From assembly GCA_020846635.1 (NCBI GenBank), contig JADLDO010000027.1, positions 62,001 through 126,000 on the forward strand: a stretch of DNA of 64,000 bases, given 5' to 3'. The position numbers and the translations under genes are program-made. Every line of letters begins with the position of its first letter. Positions within the stretch are counted from its first letter, which is position 1. This DNA is from Caldilineaceae bacterium (lineage in GTDB: Bacteria > Chloroflexota > Anaerolineae > Caldilineales > Caldilineaceae). This document shows positions 52,272-60,684 of the stretch, one piece after another. Under the pieces are notes generated by a model. That model saw only the letters and a list, made by a program, of their open reading frames with translations. It searched no databases and was not told the origin of the DNA.

Positions 52272-53114
52272 CTACTGCCGCGCAATCCCCGCATCCACAA
52301 ACGCCTTTGCCAGCGTGCGATAGGTCAACTCACACGCAGCCACAGGATCATACCCCGGCTTGTTCTGCACCATCTTGCTCACTTCAGCCGTGATAAAACC
52401 TGTATAGCCATGTGCCTGCATCGCCTGTAAGTAAGCCACATAGTCGAAATCGCCATCCCCTGGCACCAAAAACTCATAATTGGGATAGCGCCCTCGCTGA
52501 TCCTTCACATGCGCATGGACACTGTGCGGAACCAGGGCAGTTACAGATTCTTCAATGCTCATGCCAAAGATATCAAAGTGGCTGATGTCGAAGTTCACCT
52601 TCAGCGCGGACGAATCGACCAGCTTCAGAATCGTCAACGTCTTATCCGGCATGTCTACCAGCCCGTCCACATGCGGCTCCATCGCCAGCACCACGCCCCG
52701 TTCCTCTGCATACTTTGCAAAAGGCACGATCCGCTCGACCAGGGCTTCATGCTGCGCCTCCCAATCGGCGGTACGTCCCCCCGACAGGATGTTCACATAG
52801 GGCAGGCGGCCATCCTGCGCCCACTCTGTCGCCAGGTCAATTGCCTCATACAAGCGCCGTCCATTGGCTTCTTGCGCCGCAGGATCACGCCCCAGCAAGC
52901 TGCTACAGCCATAGATTGCACTCAGCGTCAGCCCCTTATCATTGAGCAGCTTCAGGATGCGCTTGCGTTCTACTGCATCCAAGTTGTCGATGAAGGTCGT
53001 CCAACCGTCCAGAACCGAGATTTCAATACCATCAAAACCCAGAGATGCAATCTGGTCTACGGCCTGATCAATGCTGTGGTTGGGCATCCCCCATGTGCTA
53101 TACCCAAGTTTCAT
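52272..53114 (-). CDS. Sugar phosphate isomerase/epimerase (AP-endonuclease-2 family)
   Basis: 280 residues, TIM barrel. It starts MKLGYSTWGMPNHSIDQAVD and holds the metal-binding residues of the family: Glu in VLAMEPHVDG, Asp and His in VNFDISHFDIFG, His in VHAHVKDQRG, and Glu in FITAEVSKMV. Relatives include xylose isomerase-like, tagatose/hydroxypyruvate isomerases and IolE-type dehydratases. Its ATG overlaps the stop of the upstream oxidoreductase gene... the two are read in the order 54379 to 52272, with a 4-bp ATGA overlap, so they are coupled. Confidence 0.85.
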   Translation of the reverse strand: MKLGYSTWGMPNHSIDQAVDQIASLGFDGIEISVLDGWTTFIDNLDAVERKRILKLLNDKGLTLSAIYGCSSLLGRDPAAQEANGRRLYEAIDLATEWAQDGRLPYVNILSGGRTADWEAQHEALVERIVPFAKYAEERGVVLAMEPHVDGLVDMPDKTLTILKLVDSSALKVNFDISHFDIFGMSIEESVTALVPHSVHAHVKDQRGRYPNYEFLVPGDGDFDYVAYLQAMQAHGYTGFITAEVSKMVQNKPGYDPVAACELTYRTLAKAFVDAGIARQ

Positions 53115-54379
53115 GCAATCCCCAACCCTTCATCAATATCCTGCTGGTAGGCAGTCACCTTCTCCGCCAGCACATCATCAATCGACAACAGCTTGCCCCC
53201 CGCAGCGCCCGACTCCATCATCGCATAGGAGACTGCAACCGAACGCGATCCCTGCGCCAAATCGACCTCCACAGGCCGTTTGCCCTGAATCCCCAGGCCA
53301 AAGTCTGCATACTCCACCGCGATCAGCTTGCGGTCGGTCAGTTCAAAGGGAAACTCATAGCGCCACAGGCGATCACCCCCAAAGAGCTTTGCCGTTGCCT
53401 CGTCCAAACGAAAATCAGGCACCAAATCGAGGATGCTCTCATTGTCAACTACATGCGTGCGGTCGAGTGTCAGCTTGAGAATTCTGCCTGAACGGTCAGA
53501 GGGCATATCCATGCTCCCCTTGGAGCCATGAATCTGGCGAATCCACAGCCCTTGCCCATGCTCGGCATGGTTCTCAATGTATTGTCCTACCGCGCCATTC
53601 TTAAAATTGATCGTGGCATAAATAGCATCATCGGCTGTTGCCTGGAATTCGGCAGGCATGGCGCGCTGCGCCTTGCCATAGACACCAGCAGGGTTCGAGG
53701 TAGACTCGGCACCCAACGCCGCCGGGTTATAGCGGGTCGGCTCATAGAGGCGCATTTGAGCATAGACCGACTCAATATCACCCAGGAAGTATTCCATAAT
53801 ATCGGCAAAGTGGACACCGACATCCAACAGCACGCCGCTCTGATCCTTCTGATGCCGCCAGACCGAAATCGTCATCAGGTTGCCGCCACCAGAGGTGTTG
53901 TGGATCATGTAGCGCGGATCACCGATCACGCCCCCGTCCAGCAGCGCCTTCGCCAAGCGGTTGATCGGGTCGCGGCGATAATTCTCCGCCACGCTGATCA
54001 CGCGGTCACTGGCCTTAGCGGCCTTTTGGATGCGGTTGGCCGCGCGCACCGTCAACCCCACCGGCTTCTCAATCATCGCGTGCCAATTGCGCTCGATGGC
54101 CTCCACGCCCAGCGTGTGATGATAGCGCGGTGTCGTCGTAATATCGACCGCGGCCACCCCCAACCCCTCCAACTCCGCCAGATTCTTCACGACTGTCGGG
54201 CGCTTACCCAACAGTTGTTCGGCCTGGCCTGCCAATGATTCAGCATTCTCCGTCACCGGGTCGCAAGCACCCACCAGGTCAAAGGGTGATAGGTCGTTAC
54301 GGTGCAATTCGGCCAACCCAAACAAATGGCGATGCCCCATACCGCCACACCCTACAATTGCCAGCGGAATCCGTTCCAT
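53111..54379 (-). CDS. Gfo/Idh/MocA-family oxidoreductase (1)
   Basis: 422 residues. The Rossmann start is PLAIVGCGGMGHRHLFG, EKPVGLTVRAANRI carries the conserved EKP, and the C-terminal domain has LDVGVHFADIMEYFLGDI with Asp/His of the GxxxD..H motif. It likely oxidises a sugar or inositol with NAD(P). An insertion (ESTSNPAGVYGKAQRAMPAEF) makes it longer than average. First of three paralogues in this cluster and coupled to the downstream isomerase by overlap. Ends and starts are separated from the next Gfo/Idh gene by 93 bp. Confidence 0.87.
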   Translation of the reverse strand: MERIPLAIVGCGGMGHRHLFGLAELHRNDLSPFDLVGACDPVTENAESLAGQAEQLLGKRPTVVKNLAELEGLGVAAVDITTTPRYHHTLGVEAIERNWHAMIEKPVGLTVRAANRIQKAAKASDRVISVAENYRRDPINRLAKALLDGGVIGDPRYMIHNTSGGGNLMTISVWRHQKDQSGVLLDVGVHFADIMEYFLGDIESVYAQMRLYEPTRYNPAALGAESTSNPAGVYGKAQRAMPAEFQATADDAIYATINFKNGAVGQYIENHAEHGQGLWIRQIHGSKGSMDMPSDRSGRILKLTLDRTHVVDNESILDLVPDFRLDEATAKLFGGDRLWRYEFPFELTDRKLIAVEYADFGLGIQGKRPVEVDLAQGSRSVAVSYAMMESGAAGGKLLSIDDVLAEKVTAYQQDIDEGLGIA

Positions 54380-54472
54380 CTTCTTTCTCCTCGTCTATCG
54401 TGATTCTCGTCTATCTTGGTTAGAGTGCTTGATCTAGCTTGCTCTATCGATCTTGATCTGTCTTACAATTGG

Positions 54473-55474
54473 TCAATCCACAATCCCACCCGTCGCCCGC
54501 AGCAATGTCTCCTGCACGACGATGTCATGGTCGAGGGGTCGGTCAGGCGCTTGCTCTCCTTTGATCACCCGCACAAACGCCTCGAATTCCAGGTCATACA
54601 TATCTTGGCGATCCTGCTCAGGCACATCGATAAAGGTTACGCCCTTAGCATAGCCACCCGCTGCTTCTTCCAGGCAGAGACGTATGCCGCCAGCCGGGTC
54701 AAAGCGGTCGATAATGATGGCGCTGCCTTTTGTGCCATAGACCTCATAGCGCCGCGCCATAGGCCGCGGCTCTTGGGCAGAGATGTCAATAAAGGCCAGT
54801 GCGCGGTCAAATTCAAGGACACCCAACGTATTGTCCATGAATTCCGGCACAATCCCGGTGTGGTTATGCATAAAGCTGGTCACGCGGTTAGGCCGCCCCA
54901 AAAGCCAGCAGATTTGATCGATCATATGCCCGCCCAGATCAAAGAGAATACCCCCCTTGTGGTCTTGGCCGATCACCTGGCGCTGCGCCTCGTTCAACCA
55001 CGTGGACATATGGGCGCGCACCGAAAAAATGTCGCCCAGGAGCCCGCTCTTGGCCCACTCCGTAACCTGGCAAAAGCTGTGCTGGTAGCGGAACATATAG
55101 CCCATCTGCCAGTGGATGCCCTTCTCTTGCACTGCCTTGATCACACGCTGGTAATGCGCCCAGTTGTCACCCGCGGGCTTGTCATACCAAACATGCTTGC
55201 CCGCGTTGACAATCTCCTCACTCTGCCCCAGTGACTCACTGTTCAATCCCTCCGACGCAATCGCCACGATGGACGGGTCATCCAACATCTCTGCCTTGTC
55301 CTCAAACCAGCGCACCTGTGCATAGGACTGCTGCTGGACGACCGCGGCGCGTCGTTCTGCATCCGGCTCATAGACACCCACCACCTCGACTTCGGGGTGG
55401 TTCAACATCGAGAGTAACTTGCCAGCGGAATGCCCATGCTTGGTTCCATATTGGGCCATACGAAGTTTTGTCAT
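54473..55474 (-). CDS. Gfo/Idh/MocA-family oxidoreductase (2)
   Basis: 333 residues. RMAQYGTKHGHSAGKLLSML replaces the usual GxGxxG start, with GTKHGH as the dinucleotide loop; YDKPAGDNWAHYQR stands for the EKP motif (Glu is Asp); and ILFDLGGHMIDQICWLLGRP holds the C-terminal Asp/His pair. The altered nucleotide loop places it in a divergent branch. Sits 2 bp downstream of the third paralogue, so they are one transcript. Substrate unknown. Confidence 0.83.
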   Translation of the reverse strand: MTKLRMAQYGTKHGHSAGKLLSMLNHPEVEVVGVYEPDAERRAAVVQQQSYAQVRWFEDKAEMLDDPSIVAIASEGLNSESLGQSEEIVNAGKHVWYDKPAGDNWAHYQRVIKAVQEKGIHWQMGYMFRYQHSFCQVTEWAKSGLLGDIFSVRAHMSTWLNEAQRQVIGQDHKGGILFDLGGHMIDQICWLLGRPNRVTSFMHNHTGIVPEFMDNTLGVLEFDRALAFIDISAQEPRPMARRYEVYGTKGSAIIIDRFDPAGGIRLCLEEAAGGYAKGVTFIDVPEQDRQDMYDLEFEAFVRVIKGEQAPDRPLDHDIVVQETLLRATGGIVD

Positions 55475-55476
55475 GG

Positions 55477-56613
55477 TTATACCTGCTGCTCCGGACCTTC
55501 AACGTCAGATTCCATGCGCTCGCCTCGCAGCAAGAAGGCGCGGATGTCATAGCGCCCCGGTCGCTCCGGCACAAGATGGCCCGATTCCACCATTAGATCC
55601 AGCGGGTTGACACGGGTCTGCATCGGCATCACGACCTTTTCATGGCAGCGCGCCGACTCATAAATCGCATGGATCATCTCCAGCGCCTTATAGCCATTCT
55701 CGCCTCGCCCGCGGTGCGTCGCGACCTTGCCCTCGATCCAATCGGCCAACTCATCCGCCTGGGCAGCGCCACCTTCCAGCCACTCAAAGCGATCCCCCTG
55801 CTCCGCCACCTTAAAGAACTTACCATCCGGTTCATGCAACTGCCACCGCCCACCTGTGGATTCGTTGAGCAGTTGCAGGCTGCTGGTGGTGATGTTGATC
55901 ATGCCCATGCTGCCATAGATCAGCGCACCCTGGTAGTAGTTAGGAACGAGATCGCTCAGGAGCAACGCCCGCGCGCCTTTGGAGAATTGAAAGACGCCCA
56001 ACGCGCAATTTTCCACGCGCGTCCCGCGCTCAAACATATCCGTCTTGCGCTCGACGTTGCCCATCACCCAGGTACACTCGTCGTCGCTCAACAGGTAGCG
56101 ATACATATCGGTCTGGTGCGAACTGTAGTTGGGCAGACCATCGCCACCGCAGCTCACGATCTGCTGCACATCGCCAATCGCGCCCTGTGCAATCAGATCC
56201 TTTGCCAGCGTATACGCAGGCAAAAAGCGCCGCTGATGGCCGATGACCAGCTTCACGCCATTGCGCCGGCAAGCAACGATCATCTGCTCGGCCTTGCCAA
56301 TTGTGTCCGCCATCGGCTTCTCACAAATGATACCCTTAGGCTTAAACGCCGATACGGCAATTGTCCAGGGGGCATGACCACCATGCCATGTGCAGATGGA
56401 GACTACATCCAAATTCTCACGCGCCATCATCTCGCGCGCATCCGTGTAATGCTTGGTGGTCATCTCATGAGCGCGATCCATCTCATCCATCGCACTCTCA
56501 TTCAAATCGGCCAATGCCACCAAGTCATAACGACCGCTGTTGATATAGCCTTTAACATGATTCTTCGAGATACTGCCGCAGCCGATCACCCCGGCGCGCA
56601 ACTTATCCGCCAT
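55477..56613 (-). CDS. Gfo/Idh/MocA-family oxidoreductase (3)
   Basis: 378 residues with a canonical start RAGVIGCGSISKNHVKGY, CEKPMADTIGKAEQMI and SSHQTDMYRYLLSDD (Asp/His region). GAGGAGGAATT before the ATG is a very strong ribosome site. C-terminal residues MPMQTRVNPLDLMVESGHLV follow the usual fold. Same strand and close spacing with the other oxidoreductases suggests stepwise oxidation and reduction of the same sugar, as in 3-keto-sugar or inositol pathways. Confidence 0.87.
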   Translation of the reverse strand: MADKLRAGVIGCGSISKNHVKGYINSGRYDLVALADLNESAMDEMDRAHEMTTKHYTDAREMMARENLDVVSICTWHGGHAPWTIAVSAFKPKGIICEKPMADTIGKAEQMIVACRRNGVKLVIGHQRRFLPAYTLAKDLIAQGAIGDVQQIVSCGGDGLPNYSSHQTDMYRYLLSDDECTWVMGNVERKTDMFERGTRVENCALGVFQFSKGARALLLSDLVPNYYQGALIYGSMGMINITTSSLQLLNESTGGRWQLHEPDGKFFKVAEQGDRFEWLEGGAAQADELADWIEGKVATHRGRGENGYKALEMIHAIYESARCHEKVVMPMQTRVNPLDLMVESGHLVPERPGRYDIRAFLLRGERMESDVEGPEQQV

Positions 56614-56699
56614 AATTCCTCCTCAGATTGGCGTATTAGAAGCAAACTTGTCACTGCGGGCAGGCACAAGACCTGCCCCCACCCTGCGATGAGTTTCCG

Positions 56700-57467
56700 C
56701 TAGACAGCCGTAAAACCGCCGTCCACGGCAAGCACCTGGCCCGTCACCATGCGCGCCGCCGGTGAGGCGAGATAGACCACTGCACCCGCAATCTCCTCCG
56801 GCTCGGCAACACGCCCCATCGGCACTTTTTCCAGGTTCTTGGCAAAAGTCGGATTTTTCATAGCGGCTTCCAGCATCGGCGTACGCGTAAAGGTCGGCGC
56901 AACGGCGTTGACGGTGATCTTGTTAAGCGCCCATTCCGCGGCCAAAGAGCGCGTGATTTGGCCGACTGCGCCCTTAGCGCCCGCATAAATCGAGCGCAAC
57001 GGGCCGCCGACCACCCCTGCCTGTGAAGTGATATTGATGATGCTGCCCTCAATGCCCCGTTCAATCATCGACTCGGCGACCAGGGTAGACATGAAGAACG
57101 CACCCTTAAAGTTTACATCGGCGATGTAGTCGAACTCCTCCTCCGTATAGTCGAGCGCGGGCTTCGGAGTGTTCACTCCGGCGTTGTTCACCAACACGTC
57201 GATACGCCCAAAGGTATCCAGCACATTATTGACAAAGTTACGCATACTCGACACCTTCAACACATCCAACTCCCACGCCTCGGCGCGGCGACCCTGTGCG
57301 CGGCAAGCCTGCGCGGTTGCCTCCAGTTCGCTCACCGTTCGGCTCCCCAACGCCAGATCGGCCCCATACTCCGCACAAATCTCGGCGATGGATTTACCAA
57401 TGCCGCGCCCCGCGCCGGTTACAATCACGACCTTGTCAGTCAGTTCAAAGCTGATGCTGCGTGCCAT
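56700..57467 (-). CDS. Short-chain dehydrogenase/reductase, sugar/polyol type
   Basis: 255 residues, classical SDR: VIVTGAGRGIGKSIA, NNAG in LVNNAGVN, IINITSQAG (Ser), YAGAKGAVGQ (Tyr, Lys) and VDGGF at the end. Resembles gluconate 5-dehydrogenase and FabG-like enzymes. It lies between the Gfo/Idh genes and the DapA-family gene on the same strand, so a role in sugar-acid or polyol oxidation is likely. RBS GGAG lies upstream of the ATG. Confidence 0.86.
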   Translation of the reverse strand: MARSISFELTDKVVIVTGAGRGIGKSIAEICAEYGADLALGSRTVSELEATAQACRAQGRRAEAWELDVLKVSSMRNFVNNVLDTFGRIDVLVNNAGVNTPKPALDYTEEEFDYIADVNFKGAFFMSTLVAESMIERGIEGSIINITSQAGVVGGPLRSIYAGAKGAVGQITRSLAAEWALNKITVNAVAPTFTRTPMLEAAMKNPTFAKNLEKVPMGRVAEPEEIAGAVVYLASPAARMVTGQVLAVDGGFTAV

Positions 57468-57521
57468 ATTCTCACTTATCTCCTTCTAAATAGTCCGGCT
57501 CAATAGACCGGCATATAGTGG

Positions 57522-58427
57522 CTACATCGCTGCCAGTTCGTCAAAACCGGCTGCATCCAATGCCTTATGAAAGGCATCGCGCCGCGCCGGGTCAAAGGGG
57601 CGTCCGGGCAGTCGCGGCTGCCCGCAGTCAAAGCCCAAGCGCGCCATGACCTCTTTCTTCATTGCACCCATAAAGCCAAATTGGAACAGTATCTGTGTGA
57701 TGGCGTTGGCGCGCAGTTGCAGGTCTGTGCCGCGTGCCAGATCGCCAGCGGCACGCGCCTCCTGGATGGCGCGGTAGGTTCCTGGAATGTAATTGAGTGT
57801 GGAACCGATGCAGCCATGCGCGCCAAAGAGAGAGCCAAAAAAGCACTCCTCATCCATGCCAGAGAAAACCGTCCATTCATACGGCCCACTATATTCTTTT
57901 TCCAATTCCAGAATCATGCGGAACTCGTGCATGTTGGGGCCGGTGTACTTGCTCCCTGCCACGGTTGGGATGGGCATGAGCGAGCGCATCAGCGCTACCG
58001 CATCAGTCGGCCCGCCAAAGATATAGCTCAACAACGGAATGTTGGGGGCCGCTTTGCTCAGCGCGGTGTAGTAGTCCACAATCGAGGGAACGCTGGCAAA
58101 CTGCGGCGGGATGATGCTGGCAATGGCATTCGCCCCCACCTCCTGAGCATGGCACGACAAGGCCACTGCATCGCGCGCCACCATCGTACCCACATGCGCG
58201 ATCACCGGCACGCGCCCCGCTACCTGCTCGATCACCGCCTCCGTCACCCGTTTGCGCTCATCCACCGACATGTAGACGCCTTCGCCCGTACTGCCACAGA
58301 CATAAAAGCCGCCAATGCCTTTGGTCAGCAGATAATCCACAACGCGTGCCAGCGTAGGAAAATCCACCTGGTCATCGGCAGTGAACGGCGTCAGCAGCGC
58401 GGGCCAAGTTCCATGAAATAGACTCAT
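57522..58427 (-). CDS. DapA-family lyase, N-acetylneuraminate-lyase-like
   Basis: 301 residues. TWPALLTPFTADDQVDFPTL starts the barrel, VCGSTGEGVYMSVDERKRV has the GSTGEG loop, LLSYIFGGP has the Tyr, and VAGSKYTGPNMHEF has the Schiff-base Lys. The SKYT pattern and GSTGEG loop are close to N-acetylneuraminate lyase and KDG aldolase groups. Likely cleaves a keto acid sugar to pyruvate and an aldehyde. GGAGG precedes the ATG. It is a second, distinct DapA-family gene besides the one at 32429. Confidence 0.86.
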   Translation of the reverse strand: MSLFHGTWPALLTPFTADDQVDFPTLARVVDYLLTKGIGGFYVCGSTGEGVYMSVDERKRVTEAVIEQVAGRVPVIAHVGTMVARDAVALSCHAQEVGANAIASIIPPQFASVPSIVDYYTALSKAAPNIPLLSYIFGGPTDAVALMRSLMPIPTVAGSKYTGPNMHEFRMILELEKEYSGPYEWTVFSGMDEECFFGSLFGAHGCIGSTLNYIPGTYRAIQEARAAGDLARGTDLQLRANAITQILFQFGFMGAMKKEVMARLGFDCGQPRLPGRPFDPARRDAFHKALDAAGFDELAAM

Positions 58428-58516
58428 CGAATGCCTCCATTAATGTTCACCAGCAAAATTAGTCAAAGAAATTAACAAAACAATTCAGAAAAACAGACAA
58501 TCTTCGTGGGCCACGC

Positions 58517-59359
58517 CTACACCTGGCGCGGCGCACCACCGGCGGCGATCCAGGCTTGATCCGCATAGGGAATGGCGCGCCGGAAACCTTCTTCGCCTGT
58601 CTTGCTTGCCTCCTCCACGCTGATCCAGCCATCAAAGCCATGCTCACGCAGCATTTGATAGATAGGTACAATCGGCGACACACCCGCACCCAGCAGCACC
58701 GGCTCAAAATGGCCCACGCGCGCAATATCGTTGGTATGGATCACAGACACACGCTCTTTGACCTGGGCCAGCACCCGCAACGGATCATCACCTGTGGCTA
58801 AGGTATTCGCCGTGTCAAAGAGAAGGCGCAGCCCTGTTCCCTCGGTACGCGCCACGATCTCCAAGAAAATATCCGACGGCTGCGAGAAATCGTTATAGGT
58901 CCACGCATAGCCTTTGGTATGGTTTTCATAGGCAAGCGTAACCCCACGCGCCGCCGCATGATCCAGCGACGCGGTCAACCCTGCCACAGCCCACTCAATT
59001 GCTTCTTCGCGCACAAGCCCAGGGTGCGCCTGGCCCGCCGTCACGCGAATGTAGGGCGTGCCCAATGCTGCCGCCACATCGATATAGCGGCGCAATTCGT
59101 CCGTCTGCCGCGCCCGTTCTGCCGCATCAGGATGGGTAAAATCGGCATAGGTGACGAGCATAGCAATCTGAATCCCCACGTCAGTCGCCTGCCCGCGCAG
59201 CGTTTGCAGATAGCCCGTGTCCGTACTCGCAAGATGTACGACGCTGATATCCGCGCCATCCAGTCCCAACTCCGCAGCAAAATTAAACCAATCCGCCAAC
59301 GTGCGCGTCCCAGCACTCAATTCAGGATAAAGCGAAACAGGCAAACAACTTAGTTTCAT
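58517..59359 (-). CDS. Sugar phosphate isomerase/epimerase (2)
   Basis: 280 residues of the same TIM-barrel family as the 52272-53114 gene but only distantly related. MKLSCLPVSLYPELSAG starts it; Glu in TLAYENHTKGY, Asp in LLFDTANTLATGDDPL, His in VIHTNDIARVGHFEP and Glu in WISVEEASKTGEEG are the likely metal ligands. Isomerase, epimerase or dehydratase of a sugar. First gene in reading order of the sugar cluster (transcription runs leftward), separated from the next by 89 bp. Confidence 0.84.
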   Translation of the reverse strand: MKLSCLPVSLYPELSAGTRTLADWFNFAAELGLDGADISVVHLASTDTGYLQTLRGQATDVGIQIAMLVTYADFTHPDAAERARQTDELRRYIDVAAALGTPYIRVTAGQAHPGLVREEAIEWAVAGLTASLDHAAARGVTLAYENHTKGYAWTYNDFSQPSDIFLEIVARTEGTGLRLLFDTANTLATGDDPLRVLAQVKERVSVIHTNDIARVGHFEPVLLGAGVSPIVPIYQMLREHGFDGWISVEEASKTGEEGFRRAIPYADQAWIAAGGAPRQV

Positions 59360-59417
59360 CCGGTCAATACACCTTTCAAGTCTTATCAGTAGACCGATTT
59401 ATTCCAGTGCATAAGCT

Positions 59418-60656
59418 CTATAGCACCACCGCCAGCCACACCACCCCCAGCGCCAGGCTCAACAGCGTAATCGGCACACCTGCACGCAAATACTCACCAA
59501 AGCTCAACTCCACACCGCGCCGCTTGGCAATCTCCGCCACAATTAAATTCGCGACCGACCCCAGCAGCGTCAGATTCCCGGCAAAGGTCGTTGCCATCGC
59601 CAGCGTAAGCCAAGCTTGCGTGGGTGCGGGGAAACTCGGCACAAAAGGACGAAAGAGAAGCACCGCCGGCACATTCGAAATCAGATTGCTCAACACCACT
59701 CCTGTCGCCGTCAATGTCAAGATTCCCCGTTCCGCAATTGGCTGCAACAGTGCAAAGAGCGTGTCGCTCACGCCCAGCGTCTCCAGCGCGCCGGTGACGA
59801 TAAACAATCCGGCAAAAAAGACCAGCAGCGACCAGTCTACCTCGCGAAATACCCCCTCCGGCTCAGTGCGCCGCGAGATCAGCAGCAGCGCGGCCGCGGC
59901 CAATGCTGCCAGCGGGATGGGCATCCCCAGCACCAACCCCATCACCATCAGCCCCGTCGCCAGCAGGCTCTTACGCAGCAGCGACGGCTCCGTCCTGATT
60001 TCAATCATCGGACTCTTTGTCAGGCGCATGGGCGCAAACTCTTGTCGATAGACCCAGACAAGTACCACCCAGATCAGCGCCAGCCCCACAAGCGCCACCG
60101 GCCCCAAATAGGCCGTAAAGTGCGTAAAGGGAATCTCCGATGCGACACCGATGATCATGTTCTGGGGATTGCCCGTAATCGTCGCCGTGGAACCAATATT
60201 GGCTGCCGTCACCAGTGCGACCAGATAGGGGATGGGGCGACGGTTGACCGTGGCACAGATCTCCAGCACCAGCGGCGTAAAGACCAAAACAATCGTATCG
60301 TTGAGAAAAACCGCCGACAACAGCCCTGATGCCACGATAATCAAGGCCAACAGTTGGCGCGACGAATGGGCAAAACGCACCACCCCATTGCCCACCACAC
60401 CAAAGAAGCCGGCGCGGCGCAAGTTGACGTTCAAAATCATCATCGCAAAGAGCAGCGTCAGCGTATCTAAATCCAACGCTGCATACGCCTCTTCTAGCGT
60501 CAGCGCGCCCAATACAATCAGCGCCGTTGCGCCGGTCAGGGCAATGGTGGCGCGGTTCATACGTAGGAAGGGATAGCGCCCCACCGCCACACCAATCAGG
60601 GTAGCGACGATGATCGCCAGCGACAGCCAGTAGACTATCCCTTCCAATCCCACCAT
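59418..60656 (-). CDS. SLC13/ArsB-type anion permease
   Basis: 412 residues, 10-12 transmembrane helices of the ion transporter superfamily. FLNDTIVLVFTPLVLEICA and TAANIGSTATITGNPQNMII are the conserved hairpin motifs, and LVFFAGLFIVTGALETLGV and NLISNVPAVLLF repeat the pattern in the second half. Members carry citrate, other dicarboxylates, arsenite or Na/H. Which ion cannot be told. It lies between the sugar cluster and the dehydrogenase complex genes on the same strand and could import carboxylates. Confidence 0.82.
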   Translation of the reverse strand: MVGLEGIVYWLSLAIIVATLIGVAVGRYPFLRMNRATIALTGATALIVLGALTLEEAYAALDLDTLTLLFAMMILNVNLRRAGFFGVVGNGVVRFAHSSRQLLALIIVASGLLSAVFLNDTIVLVFTPLVLEICATVNRRPIPYLVALVTAANIGSTATITGNPQNMIIGVASEIPFTHFTAYLGPVALVGLALIWVVLVWVYRQEFAPMRLTKSPMIEIRTEPSLLRKSLLATGLMVMGLVLGMPIPLAALAAAALLLISRRTEPEGVFREVDWSLLVFFAGLFIVTGALETLGVSDTLFALLQPIAERGILTLTATGVVLSNLISNVPAVLLFRPFVPSFPAPTQAWLTLAMATTFAGNLTLLGSVANLIVAEIAKRRGVELSFGEYLRAGVPITLLSLALGVVWLAVVL

Positions 60657-60684
60657 AGCCAGGCAGTTCTAGATCAAGACTGTT

